Of a DNA stretch of 64,000 bases, positions 26,342-38,000 are shown in pieces. The position numbers and the translations under genes were made by a program. Each line of letters opens with the position of its first letter. The first letter of the stretch is position 1. The stretch spans positions 255,501 to 319,500 of the forward strand of contig OZ005602.1 of assembly GCA_963930655.1 (NCBI GenBank), written 5' to 3'. This DNA is from Myrica gale. Lineage: Eukaryota; Streptophyta; Magnoliopsida; Fagales; Myricaceae. The notes beneath the pieces were generated by a model. That model did not search any database. It saw only the letters and a list, made by a program, of their open reading frames with translations, and was not told the origin of the DNA.

Positions 26342-27009
26342 TCATGAAACAGGGAATGTTGAATCTTCTTCTGGCACCATGCAAGGCATTATGTTAGATG
26401 TATGATGCTTTTGGATCTGGGTGAGAACATCAAACCAGCTCTCCAAGTATATCCAACCTAATTATCTTAAAAAATCATAGAAAGGGGTTGGCTTTGGAGT
26501 GTTTTGTACTGTTTCGACTTTGCTGATTGCAAGTGAAACACACTTTAGGTTTGCAATTGGATGACCTAATTCCACATGGGTCGGCAAGAAAAAGTAAGAT
26601 CGAGAAAATGGAAAAGAAAACCCTTAATCACCATAAAAGTAAGTAGATGAAAAAGATCCTGAGATGTCTGGGAAGTTACAAGGAAACTTGCTTTATTTCA
26701 AAATATCTACTCCTTCATGAAGAGTCCTACTTGCGTCACTCGTCCTGCTTTAGTTTCAGACATTGTAGTACAATCGAGAATTTTCTGGGAAGATTCAGGT
26801 CTTACAACGGTCAATTATAGGTCTAGACTCTAGAAAGCAGTGGACGCAGTTTGTAGAGATAAAAGAGGCACAAGGGGTCGTATGTAGGCAAGAAATTGCT
26901 GATCTTTTTCATTTTACAAGAAGCCTTTGTTACGAAGTTATCCAATCCAAGCCAGATTACACGTTTATTGTGAAAATATCACGTAATAGTCAGATTTGAA
27001 AATATCAAG
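26342..27009. other. Intergenic DNA, no feature seen
   Basis: No open frame, domain, terminal repeat or promoter could be supported here. It separates the hAT-like element from the start of the LINE remnant. Confidence 0.5.
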
Positions 27010-29190
27010 CAAATTGGTGTTTTTTTTATTTGTTTGATGCTTAAGGAAGAAAGGGAGGGCAACTTACAAGGTATTAAAATTTGTCGTGATGCTCCTAAAG
27101 TTAATCATCTTTTGTTTGCAGATGATCTGTTGTTGTTTGCAAAAGCAAATGTTAGAGAAACTGTGAATTTAGATAGATGCTTGCAGAAGTACATGTGCTG
27201 GTCGGGTCAAAGAATTAATCGCTCCAAGTCATCCATCCATTTCAGTAAAATTCCCATGGCCATAAAATAATTCCTATTATGGAGACTGAATCTTAAGCGA
27301 CTCCTATTGAAGGCAAAGCATCCCGGTCTCCTCATTCTTATTCCTAGATCAATGACACAAGCAGTGGAGGATCTGAAGGATAAGTTGTTAAGGAAGATTT
27401 CAGGCTGGAAATCCAAATTGATATCCCAAGCGGGTAGAACAACTCTCATAAAATCTGTTGATGCAACTTTGCCTGTGTATCCTATGAGTTTTTTTCGAAT
27501 GCCTCTTAACTGGTGCAAACAAGTGGATAAAATCTTGAAAGATTTTTTGTGGGGTTTTGAACCGAAAAATTGAAGAAATTTGACTTTAAAGGCTTGGTAG
27601 TCAATCTGTACTCCTAAGATGTGTGGAGGTTTAGGGATGCGAAAGATGAAGGATGTCAATTCAGCATTGTTGGCAAAATTAACGTGGAAGTTGACATTTC
27701 AATCAAGGTGACTTGTGGAATGTTAGAACTGGTAATCACCCCCCTCTTGGATGTGGTCAAGCATCCTTCAAAACTGTGAGCTTATTCAAGAAGGATTCTC
27801 AAACAAGTGGGTAATGGAGTCAACATTTCAATCTGGAACCACCCTTGGTTACCGGATATGCCAAATTTTAAACCTCGACCTAGGGACATTACTGTGCAGT
27901 GTGATCCTGAGTTGAAGGTGGTTGCTCTCATTTCCCTGATCACTTGTGGATGGGATAATCAAAAGTTGGTAGAGTTGCTTTGATAGAGAGATTGGTGAGG
28001 CTATTAAACGTGTTAGATTACCTAACGGTAATAGGGAGGATAGCAATTTATGGCTCCTGGAGAGTTCCAGAAATTTTTCTACTAAATCCATGTATCGTGC
28101 TATTGTGAAGAGAAGACGTGATTTGATGGGGGGCTGGATCAAGAATTTTGGGAAAATGCTGTGGAAATTAAAAATCCATGAAAGACTCAAGTTAATTTTA
28201 TGGAAGGTAGTTTGGAACATACTCCCTACACGAGGAAGAATGGCTTATCAAATTCACCAGACGGATGAAGCTCAAGAGTTATGTTGCCTTTGTCATTCAA
28301 CACATGAAACAGTGAACCATCTCATGTTAGAATGCTATTTCTCCAGAATTATTTGGCAAGAGTCTCCTTGGCCTCTTGGTATATTGGTTTTCAATAGGCT
28401 GTCATTATTAGATTGGGTTAAGATTATTTTGCACCCCTCAAAATTGGGTATTCCAGCAGATGAATGATATTTCTTTCAGCTTTTTGCCACAATTGCCATG
28501 GATTTTACATGGTTTAGCAGAAATCTAGTCGTTCATGGGAAAACATCCAAAGATCCTTGTGCACTGATGGAGCAGATTACAAGGGTTAGTGAAGTTCACA
28601 AAGAGGCTTGGGTAACTAACCTGAAGGAGGATAGGATTCAAGTTTGGCAACCACCCTCTGTTACTTTATTAAAGTGAATATTGACGCATTTATACGCGAT
28701 TCCTTTATAGTTGCAGCTGCTGTATTTCGTGACAATTCTGGGTCATTCCTGGGAGCTTCGACTGTAAAGATGGATGAGATGTCACCACTTGAAGCAGAGG
28801 CTGTTGTGGCTAAGTTTGGAGTTCTTTAGGCACAACGAAGAGGTTTTCAAAATGTTATCATTGAAAGGGGATTCTGCTATTGTTGTGTCTGCTATTAAAT
28901 CTTTCCCTAAGATAGTAGATTGGAGACTTCATGAAATGATTTGGAAGATTCGAACTGCTCTCAATAGGGTCTCATCATGGAAAGTTTTTCATATCCGTAG
29001 AGGTGCTAATGTTGTTGCGCACCACCTTGCTAGTTGGGCCGCTTCTAGAATTATTTCTGAAGGCTACCTCATTGTTCCTGCTCATTTGGATGAGTTGTCT
29101 TGACTTTATGCTGGATTTCAGCCCCTTGATTGTTTGTTATTTCTTTTGATTTTATGCTTTTGAATAAAGTTTTACTTTTGATAAATAAAA
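27010..29190 (+). pseudogene. Decayed L1-type LINE: RT, zf-RVT and RNase H remnants
   Basis: Remnant of a plant non-LTR retrotransposon, truncated at its 5' side. In order: end of the reverse transcriptase with the catalytic box FADDLLLF (27034-27270); RT thumb text such as LRKISGWKSKLISQAGRTTL (27307-27573); a zf-RVT Cys/His region with CCLCHSTHETVNHLML (28090-28467); then RNase H pieces, KVNIDAF near 28670 and GDSAIVVSAIKSFP to RRGANVVAHHLASWAA (28774-29103). Several stops and frame changes separate these blocks, so no functional ORF2 protein can be made. The 3' end is GAATAAAG, then TTTACTTTTGATAAATAAAA near 29163-29190. No convincing target duplication was found. Confidence 0.9.
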
Positions 29191-30769
29191 AAAACAATTG
29201 AGGAAAACAAAAGAAATCAGCGAATCAATGTGCAGATCTTGATTTTGATGTTCTACCTTATAGTATGCGTGGTATTCTGGTCTTGATAAGTTGGATTTTG
29301 CTAATATTAAATTTTAGGCTTCTGTGCGTCTGATTTTTGTTTTGTAGGGTTTTTTTTTTTTTTTTTGTGTTTTTGAGTCATTTGTTTGGCTTTTAGAATC
29401 TTGGTTTTTGAATGTAACCACAATATTCCTTGGCATAAGTAAAGATTTTGAATAAAATTCGGAGGTTCCTTCCTTTTTGTTAAAAAAAAAACACCAACAG
29501 ATTGATTAGAAGGTTATCTTTCTTTTTCCAGAGCTTCACCAATCCTTCTAGAGATCCAAATGGGTAATTTTTTAGCATCATTTCAAACCTCATAATCTCT
29601 TGAATAGATAGATCATTGTCCTGGACAATCAAACATCCTCATCACAAAAGGAAAGCTGTGAACATCTATGAATTGGTCTAATTCCAAGAGGATGTAGACT
29701 ATGCACCAACTTGTTTCTGTCAAAAATTAGGTAGCCATTGTAGCCATTCACTAACACGATTACATCCACTCGAACAGCTACCATTTTCTTTCTCATTAGG
29801 GATTTTAATTGAAAAGCCAGCTCATACTTGGCTGATTTTCTAGTTGATGTTAACTTAAAGTCGCCTAGACCAAATAAGAACAACATGCTATCATCATCAT
29901 TAACAACAGAACAGATCCAGTTCCTTTGAAAATCAATAGGACAGTGAGATTTGCCAGCCTTGTGAAGCTTGAAAACAAATCAACATTCCTTTTTGGTAGG
30001 CAAAAAGCATTATTGGGTCAGTGTTCACCAAACATGCCACCAAGAGTTTGTCTTTGGTAAATCACTTAGATATTCTACCTACTGTTTAGAGTGCTGGTAG
30101 TTAGTCACTTTCACAAAGGGGCACTCTTTTTTAATTAGCCAAGACATGTGATTAGCAATTTTAATCTCCTTCTCTCCCTTGCACTAAAGAAATTGAAATG
30201 AATATAATTCATTCTGTCTTTCCTGCATCTTCTTTGGAGTATAAATGGCTTTTTGGGTAAAAAATAAAGAATAAAACCAACTAAACTATTTTCCAAATGA
30301 AGGATAATTTTGTTATTCCCTTAGATTGAATTGGGAATTTCCTTCCATTTGGGACGCTGACAAAAAAGAAGAAGCAATATTTCTTAATTATTTTGGGGAT
30401 ACAATTGATGACGAACCAGGAATCATGCCCCCCATTTTCGTTCCAGCACAAGCAGTTCAACAAACTACAAAAAGCTCAACATACATTCACACCCCGAGTC
30501 CCACCTAAAAAAAAACTCAAAACAACTCATCAACCTCTCATTTCCTACCGAAAGAAGAAATCAGAATCATTTCCACCTGCGGAAATTACTCCGAGGACAA
30601 CAGAGAAAGAAAATTAAACTACTAATAATATCATATACTCCGCACAAAAATGCCAAAATAGTAGTTACGAAGACAGCAAAAGGTGGGGACGCACCAAGCC
30701 ATTCTTGACAGCTGTATGACAATGGCAGGGCCAACCTGTACTATCACCCCCACAACGTTCATATTCTTT
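29191..30769. other. Intergenic DNA, possible repeat remnants
   Basis: A segment at 29400-29490 ends in AATAAAA and a poly(A) run and may be another LINE tail. An 85-codon open frame on the minus strand (29629-29886) has no domain I recognise; the neighbouring frames are broken, so it is not called as a gene. The rest is unremarkable up to the CT tract of the next gene. Confidence 0.4.
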
Positions 30770-30923
30770 CTCTTTCTCTCTCTCTCTCTGTCTCTCTGGT
30801 TATAAATACTAATAACCCATTGCCATTGGCTTCCACTGCATCTCTACCATTCCTTTCTTGCCAAACGGAAATCCATCTCCAACGAAGGAATTGTAGAGCT
30901 TCTTCCTCCTAGCTTTAAGAGAA
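30770..30923 (+). promoter_or_regulatory. Core promoter and leader of the AG-peptide gene
   Basis: A CT microsatellite (about 30772-30797) is followed directly by a TATA box, TATAAATA, at 30801-30808. Transcription would then start about 30 bp downstream, giving a leader of roughly 85-90 nt before the ATG at 30924. The next upstream sequences are short CT and A-rich tracts. Confidence 0.75.
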
Positions 30924-31103
30924 ATGGAGGCAATGAAGTTGAAGCTCTTTGTTGCAATCTTGGTGGCGTTGATGGCCATCTCTTCTGTGCAAAAAGCTGC
31001 AGCAGCTGAAGCTCCAGCGCCAAGCCCAACATCTGACTCTGCCATCTTTGTGCCTACATTCTTTGCGTCTCTCGCAGCTCTGGCTTTTGGGTTGTTCTTC
31101 TGA
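30924..31103 (+). CDS. Arabinogalactan peptide (AGP12/13/14 type), 59 aa
   Basis: Short secreted proteoglycan precursor, too small for many ORF scans. MEAMKLKLFVAILVALMAIS begins a signal peptide that should be cleaved after the AAAA stretch near residue 28. The mature core is EAPAPSPTSDSA, with Ala-Pro and Ser-Pro dipeptides that become hydroxyproline and carry arabinogalactan in this family. The C-terminal hydrophobic tail (about residues 41-59, ending GLFF) is a GPI-anchor addition signal, so the product would be about ten residues held at the outer face of the plasma membrane. Length and layout match Arabidopsis AGP12-14 closely. It has a single exon with a clear TATA box 116 bp upstream of the ATG. 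The role in cell-surface signalling or wall biology is inferred from the family. Confidence 0.93.
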   Translation: MEAMKLKLFVAILVALMAISSVQKAAAAEAPAPSPTSDSAIFVPTFFASLAALAFGLFF

Positions 31104-33080
31104 GCTATAATGGTCAACTCCGATGACCTCATAGATGGGCAGCATGATGGTTCATTTATCTTCAACCCCTTTTCTCATCTCTCTCTCTCTCTCGAAATTG
31201 ACAAGTATCGAGCTTTTCACGACTTTGAGAGATGAGAGTGGAAACGGGTTTGGATCTTATTTCATTATTTTTAGGAGGTTCAGGTTAATTTAACTATTGT
31301 TCATTTTGTTCATTTGGTTGATGGGATTTGTTTGATTATGATTGATGTGTTTTTTATGGTATTTTAATATAAAGTCTGTTTATTTGTGTATTTTTCTTAG
31401 ATGAGTTAGATTCAGGCTAATAAGGAGATCCTCTGGAGTAATGTAGTCTGGTGGTGGATATTTGATCTCTTTCTTGTACTTCTTGTTCCATTGTATCCTC
31501 TCCTTTTGTACTTGTGACCCATTTGCTGTAAAAAAATTATATTCTTGTACATTACCTTTCTGGAAAAAAAAAATTCTGTCTCTTATTTTGAAAGAATTTC
31601 ATTATTGGCCTGACTTGGCCAAGGATTTGAGTTACCATGTCTTTTATCCTTCGAAGAGGTGAAAAATGAAAGAAGCCAACTTCAGTGTTTGGAGGTGTGT
31701 GGTAAGAATCAGTGATGAGCTGTACCTTGGCAGATCTAAGGGGTTTTTGTGTGGCTATGGACCTAAGGTAAAAGACACTGTTTTGCTGGTACTGATGTCA
31801 TAGACAGAGGCATGTGAATTCAACAGTAGAAAGAGGGTTATGAGTGAAATCAAAAAAGCAAACTTGACGTAAAGTGTCTCTGAAAGCATTAAAAAAATTG
31901 AGGCATTTGTCTGGTTTTTGGCTGTGGACCTTGAAAGCGTCTCCTGTTGTCAACAAATTATGCAGTACTCCATAGCCAACTTGCACAACGAGACTTTGGA
32001 AAGAGATAGGAAATTACACTGACAATAACAGGTTGCCATGTAGTTACTGATTATGTGTCTTGGTTTCCCTTAAAAACTTTAAACAGAATGAATTTGACCA
32101 GCAAGAAGTATAGGGTTCGAATGACAAGTCCATTTTTTATGTTCTAAGACACTCTAAAGCATTCATGGATGACTTCATTGGATGCTCCCGATGAACTCCA
32201 AAATGGGCCACGTCTACCCAAAAACTTGTGGTTGTGATGAATAAAAAAAACCACTAGGAAAGAAGACATTTTTGTGTGGAATGCACATCGAAAGAATTGG
32301 TTTAAAATCATGACGTGATGGCAACTTCTGACTGTTCTATTGTAAGCTCCCAATGTTGTCAGTGAAAGCTTCTTTCGTCCCCAAATGTGCCGCCTCCAAA
32401 AAAAAATATGAGAGGAAAAAGCAGATCATTGTCTTTCTTTACATTTGTTGGGACTTTCACAGAAGCTTTGTTTATTATCTAGACCTTCTTCCAGGTGCGA
32501 CCACTTCAATGAAAAAGAAATTCCAAAACTGTTGAGTGCGAGAAACTCTCAAGGCAATAACCTTTTGTTTATCTCTGTAGTAACTTGCAAACAATTAAGG
32601 TGGTAAAGTAAATGCTGAGGCGTGTACAGAAGAGAAAATATGAACGCTTCTTGAAAGAAATATCTCAAGAAATAAAAGGAAATTGAGAAATTATTGAACT
32701 GGGGTAATGATGTGAACCTTTGAACAGACTGTACATTCTTTCTGGGGTCGAGGAAAGTTGGAGACCATGCAGAAACAACTTGCAAAGACAACAAAACCCA
32801 CCTTTGTTTAATCTCACTTATTGCCTTGATTTCAGAACCCCCGACTCAATTTGATTTCTTCTTCTTCTTGTTGTTTTGTTCATTCTGTGCTCCCCTGCAT
32901 AATGTCATCTCCACCCACCACATGCATAAAACAAAGAAGATCCTTCCCTCTTCGAAATTGCTTAGGTGTACTTTAAAATTGACTAAGCTAGAAAATAAGA
33001 AAGATCTCAAACATGAAACATGGCAGATCATATGAATATGCTTTGCACATGGGGTCTATATAAGATTTAAAGGCATAAGA
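31104..33080. other. AG-peptide 3' UTR and intergenic DNA
   Basis: The first 300-400 bp is probably 3' UTR, with a CTCTCTCTC tract near 31180 and AT-rich sequence after it. From about 31650 to 33080 no gene, terminal repeat or conserved domain could be supported; open frames there are short and isolated. Confidence 0.45.
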
Positions 33081-33392
33081 CGTTAAAATCGATTATGGAT
33101 CATTTAATCTTGTACTTCATATACCTGTTGGGTCACCTCTTTCCATTGCCAATTGGTTTTGGGATGAAACTTGACATGGTATCAGAGCCAACTATTTCTG
33201 GGTTTAATCCACTTGTTCATATTCCCCATTGTTATCCACGTGCATGAACCATGTTCATTCGGTCTGCACGTGAGGGGAGTGTTAAAGTCTGTAGTCCCAC
33301 ATTGATTAGAGATCATTTAATTTTGTGCTTCATATACCTATTGGGTCACCTCTTCTCATTACCGCCGATTGATTTTAGAATGAAACTTGACG
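33081..33392 (+). mobile_element. TRIM-like miniature LTR retrotransposon, degenerate
   Basis: Two similar direct copies (about 33081-33176 and 33280-33392) share ATCATTTAATYTTGTRCTTC, ATATACCTRTTGGGTCACCT and GATTTTRGRATGAAACTTGAC-like blocks. Directly after the first copy is TGGTATCAGAGCC (33177-33189), the standard primer-binding site for initiator methionine tRNA. Directly before the second is GAGGGGAG, a polypurine tract. The internal part is only about 100 bp, without gag or pol, as in TRIM elements. The first LTR has lost about 17 bp near its 5' end. No clear 5-bp target duplication remains. Confidence 0.75.
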
Positions 33393-35061
33393 GAAGATAT
33401 AACATACATGATTACACGCAAGAGTAGTTAGATTGAGGTAAGCTTTGTCTCTACGCCAAAGCTTCGAGAGGAATGGGCCCCGGCAATTAGTGCCAACCAT
33501 GTTACTTTGCTTCGTCGCTTTTATTCTCTTTTTTGTCAAACAGAGATTCCACATTTTCTTAGAAGATACTGATTTCATCATTCTGATTTCTGACATAGGC
33601 ATCGTTTTCAACGGTTGATATCTTATTGGGATTTTTTTTGGGGGGGGTAACGAGGGATAATCTGCACCACCCCTATGCACAGGGCCTGGATAAACCTGGA
33701 TCAATATAGTCACATTGAAAGGTTTAACATGAAGGATAAACCTCGGATGCGTGCAGCAACCTCTCATCAAGCGTATCGTTTAAGTCGCTATATTTTTGTT
33801 GCTATGGATATTAGAACCAAGGACCTTCCATTTAGAAGGCATTCACCCTCGCCATTTCACCCACTCGAGCATATTATTATTCGTAAACCTAACATTTTGT
33901 TCTGTCTTCTCGTGGGTACTACTTCTGGTGCCAAGAAAGATGAAAATGATACTGCAAACAGATTGTAAAAAAGAAACCCTACGAGAATTACATGTGTGTA
34001 TCTTACTTATTGGACTCCTCGAACCATGCATCTTTCTCTATGGTGCATGATATTGAAAAGCTTAAGTTAACACAGGAATTTTATACTTCTTTCTTGGTTA
34101 TTTCTCAAAGCAAAAAGATGATAAGTCGATGACTGTGATTGCATGAGATCGGAATCTTTCTCTAATTTGCTGTTCGAATTGGATGATCCAATTCGAAGAA
34201 ATTTATAGACAGCAAATGAGTTTCATAACATTCAATATTGTCCTTATTAATTACCGAACATCGTAAACCCTACTGTAGTACCTATATATTGTGTCCATCT
34301 CCCTTTGAATTGGAGTATTTAACTATCTAATTCAGAGAACAAATTCAAGAAGATCCCTATTTGACTGCATGATAACAAAACTGCAGATTTATATCCAATT
34401 TGTGTAGAAAGGCCAGGCTAACGTACCGAAACCTTTTTCGAAACCTAGAGCCAAAATTGGTTGTGAATTTAGAATAAGTACAATTGGGTTGACACAAAGC
34501 CGGTTGATGACTAAATCAACTCGGTAGAGCTGAAAATTCGCTTCCTACCACATGTTTGCAACAAGAATCTTCCCTAGAAGGCATTCTTTTACCTGTGGAA
34601 GGAGATTATTATAGAACATTCACTTAGGGGGCATTCAAAAGACTTCATGAAGAATCGGAAAGGTGGGACTGAATTGGAGTCTAGGGAGGAAACTCAATAT
34701 CTTTCCCATCTGCAACTAAAAATTAGCATTTGTTGAAATGTACTAATCACGTTTAATTCAGTAACTATCCGCTGCCCTACAACATCCATGTACAATTCTA
34801 TAAATCTGCATTCTAGCTACACAAGTTAGACCTAACTAATTCAACCCAGGCTGTTCAATTCCATTCTGGGAATCCAAAACTTTGGGGTCAATGGACCAAA
34901 ACTACATATACAGATTACATGCTACAATTATTGTACAACGAGAAAAAAAAACCATTCACACTATAGCACAGCCTTTTCAATTCTCATTTTGGATTTACCT
35001 TTGTATAGAATCTCTGCTCTGAAACCAGCCCAAGTCATTTCCTACTCTGTTAATGTTTAAC
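33393..35061. other. Intergenic DNA and MED13 3' UTR
   Basis: No gene could be supported from 33393 to about 34750. A poly-G tract lies at about 33641-33648. The last few hundred bases before 35062 are probably the 3' UTR of MED13, which is transcribed leftward. Short overlapping open frames near 33675-34050 lack recognisable domains and are not called. Confidence 0.45.
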
Positions 35062-38000
35062 CTACACATGCAACTTCTCTGGCTGCCGAGAGAGCTCTTT
35101 ATCAGCAAAATGAAGTAGCCTTCTAAGTCTCAAAACCATGTCACAGTGGAAAGGCAATGCAGTTCGTCGCTCCAAGTATGCCGGGCTAACAGTCATCCAT
35201 GATAGTGCATGAAGTTCTGCTGAAACAGACTCGAGAACTAAATGGGTCTCGATTTCCAAGTCTTTGGCCTCTGAGCCCAAACTCCTACCTCCCTGTTTAT
35301 TAACTCGACAAATTTTGTCTTGGGTGATGCTACTGCCTCCATAATAATCAATCAGACTGATTGAAAGAACTGAAGGCCATTCTTCTTTCAAGTTACTTCT
35401 ATAGTCTTTCCTCATTGAAGGTACGGCTTTCGAAACTACGAAACCAGTGGAAAGTGGAATTGCCGAGCCCTTGCTGTGAAGGAGATGGGCCAGGGGAGGT
35501 GATTCTGCTGTGAGGCACATTGGAAGCTGAAGAGGTGTTGCAGGGAGAAAGTGCATGCTGGGTGATGGGATGAAAATGTACGAAGCAGATGTGGAACCTA
35601 GAGACTTTACTGGGGTGAACCCTTCTAGATAGCATGCTGGTCCCACACCACTACCACCTTGAGTACCTCCTGCACAATGTTTACTCTCAATAAACACCAT
35701 CAAACAAATTTGAATTCAGCACTCAACTGCAAGTCATGCTCTGCATACTATTTAAGTGGCTAGTAACAGAAGCCGTTGGACTAACTAATGCATGAAAGAT
35801 GCATATCATTTTGCTCAATGGTGAGATGAACACAGGCGAGGGAATGAGGAACGGAAGTAATGGAGATAGTGACAGCTTACCAGGAGAGAGTGAATCTGCT
35901 TGAAAAACTAGGTGTAACGAATGGTCAACTGAAATTGTAACAAAACTGATGCTTTGCACCCACTGAAGCAAGCCCCTTGAGCTGTCAACCAGGGTTTGTC
36001 CGCCCATAAGCTGCTTCCTTGCAGCAGGCTGTCCTAAACCACCTTTTATAAATCCAGAAGCTTTAGCATGAGGGCTATACAAAGGACTAGGTGAGGAAGG
36101 TAGGGTTCTCTCCTGAAGCAAACTCATCTCCTGTTGCTGCAAGGAAGTACCATTACTGCTCCCTGGAATTCCATCACGCACAGATCGCCGAAGTTGCAGT
36201 GGCCATTTTTTTACCTCAGAACCCCCAACAGAATTAATTGTCTTCTGCCACTCTGTTTACAATCCAAATGGAAAAACAAAAATAAGTATAATGCCAATAC
36301 TAAAATGAGAGATGGATGCATAAAAGTAAACAACAATTAACTACCTGATGAAAATGTTTTCAACATATAGACTAAATAGACTTAATTACACGTCTAAAAA
36401 ACAATACTCATGTACAACATGATATACAAGAAAAAAATAATGCTGAATGACATGCGTTCTTATTCTTATGGCGAAATTGCCTCCTATTAGTCATTGTCTC
36501 CTAGACTCCAACATATGGCAACTTATCTTCTCCCACCAGACTACAGGCCAGTAGCTTGAAGAATCCAGAGAGATGATTTCATCATTGTGAAAACCAAAAG
36601 TTGTGCTAATGTTGATCCCTTCAACAATACACAGCAGTAAGCAAGCTGCTGCTAAATATGAAACTACAAAGCAGAGAACATGAAACCGATAGGCAACAAC
36701 GTAACGTAATTGGTAGTAATTTTCACAATACTACAACTCAAGAACTAGAAACATAAAACCGTGGAAGAAACTCGCATACCTAGGTATTCAAGTTCAAAGA
36801 AACTCCCAACGCGCGCAATCACAAAATCTCTAGGCTTGGCAACACCGATATCAGGAGAAGAGCATGCCTGAAGTATCTGACAACCTTGCTGCAGAACCTG
36901 AACGAAAAGACATTGCAGACCCTTTGTGTCCTGCCTACTGCTGATTCCACCAAAGGGGAATACATTGCTGTCGAGCAACTCTCCCCTTGAATCTGTCCAG
37001 ATGCATACAAGCCAACGCCAATCCTCTGTCCACCCATAACAACAATGTAGGCTTGGAGAAGTCTTTTGATGGCTAGATCCAAAGCCATCAGTTTCAGGTC
37101 CATCAAGTTGAGAGCACGATCCGGCGTCCGCACTTCCTGCTGTACTTGCAACCTGCATAAAGCCTCCACTACTATCATCAGACAAGGGCTTTGTAGGTTC
37201 TGATGCTACATTACCAGAAATTGTTGGCGAAATTCCATGCTCTATGGAACCGGGTTCTGCGAGTATAAAAAGAGGCTCAAACATGTAACGAATTTCATCT
37301 TGAAGGGTATAATCCCCTGTTCTAACTGGCTCACAAGTTAAACCTCCAGTCCTAGTTGTCTGCCAGGAATTATCCCAAGCACCAGACCGCAGGCTAGCAT
37401 CAATTTCACCCTCTCTTGGAAGGGAATGCCCAGTAATTCGAGGACCCACACAGTCCTTCCACATCCCTGAAATAGGAGAAGACATTTGCGTCAGGACCGA
37501 CGAAGATCTACTGGACAATGATGATGACTGGACCATATCAGTTGCGGAGCCTCGGGAAATTCGACGAGCTTTGTTGTAAACAGTGAAGGCAGTCTCCTTA
37601 AGAGTGATAAGCTCATTAAGCAATGGACTTGTAACTCTAAAAATGGCATCAACTGTCACAATCTGCAGTACCAATTTAGGAATACTAAACCCTGAAAGTA
37701 CTGAACCATTTGATATTGTTGCTTCATCCACAGCTGCTGAGCAGCTTAATGCCTTCCCAACCTGACTCTGCAGTACAGATCTTCTCTCCCTATCTGATTG
37801 GAGAATGACCGATCCGACAGATACAGAAGACTCAACAACAGTTTGTAGAACTGCAATAGGCTCAGGGAAGGGGCACACCACATATATAACCTGGATAAAT
37901 TCGCCATAAATTAGGTAATCTCATATGTTTAGCCATGATAAACTAGTGCTGAGCAGCATGCATAGTGCCAAAACAAAATTATGTTACTATGTTACAAAAT

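Noticed and set aside
29629..29886. 85-codon minus-strand open frame between the LINE and the AG peptide
   Set aside because: No domain recognised, broken immediately on both sides, and no promoter or splice sites in support. It may be old repeat sequence.
35723..36181. Minus-strand open frame starting MRDGIPGSS treated as a separate gene
   Set aside because: It is MED13 exon 20 read from an internal Met and on into the intron past the donor at 35881.
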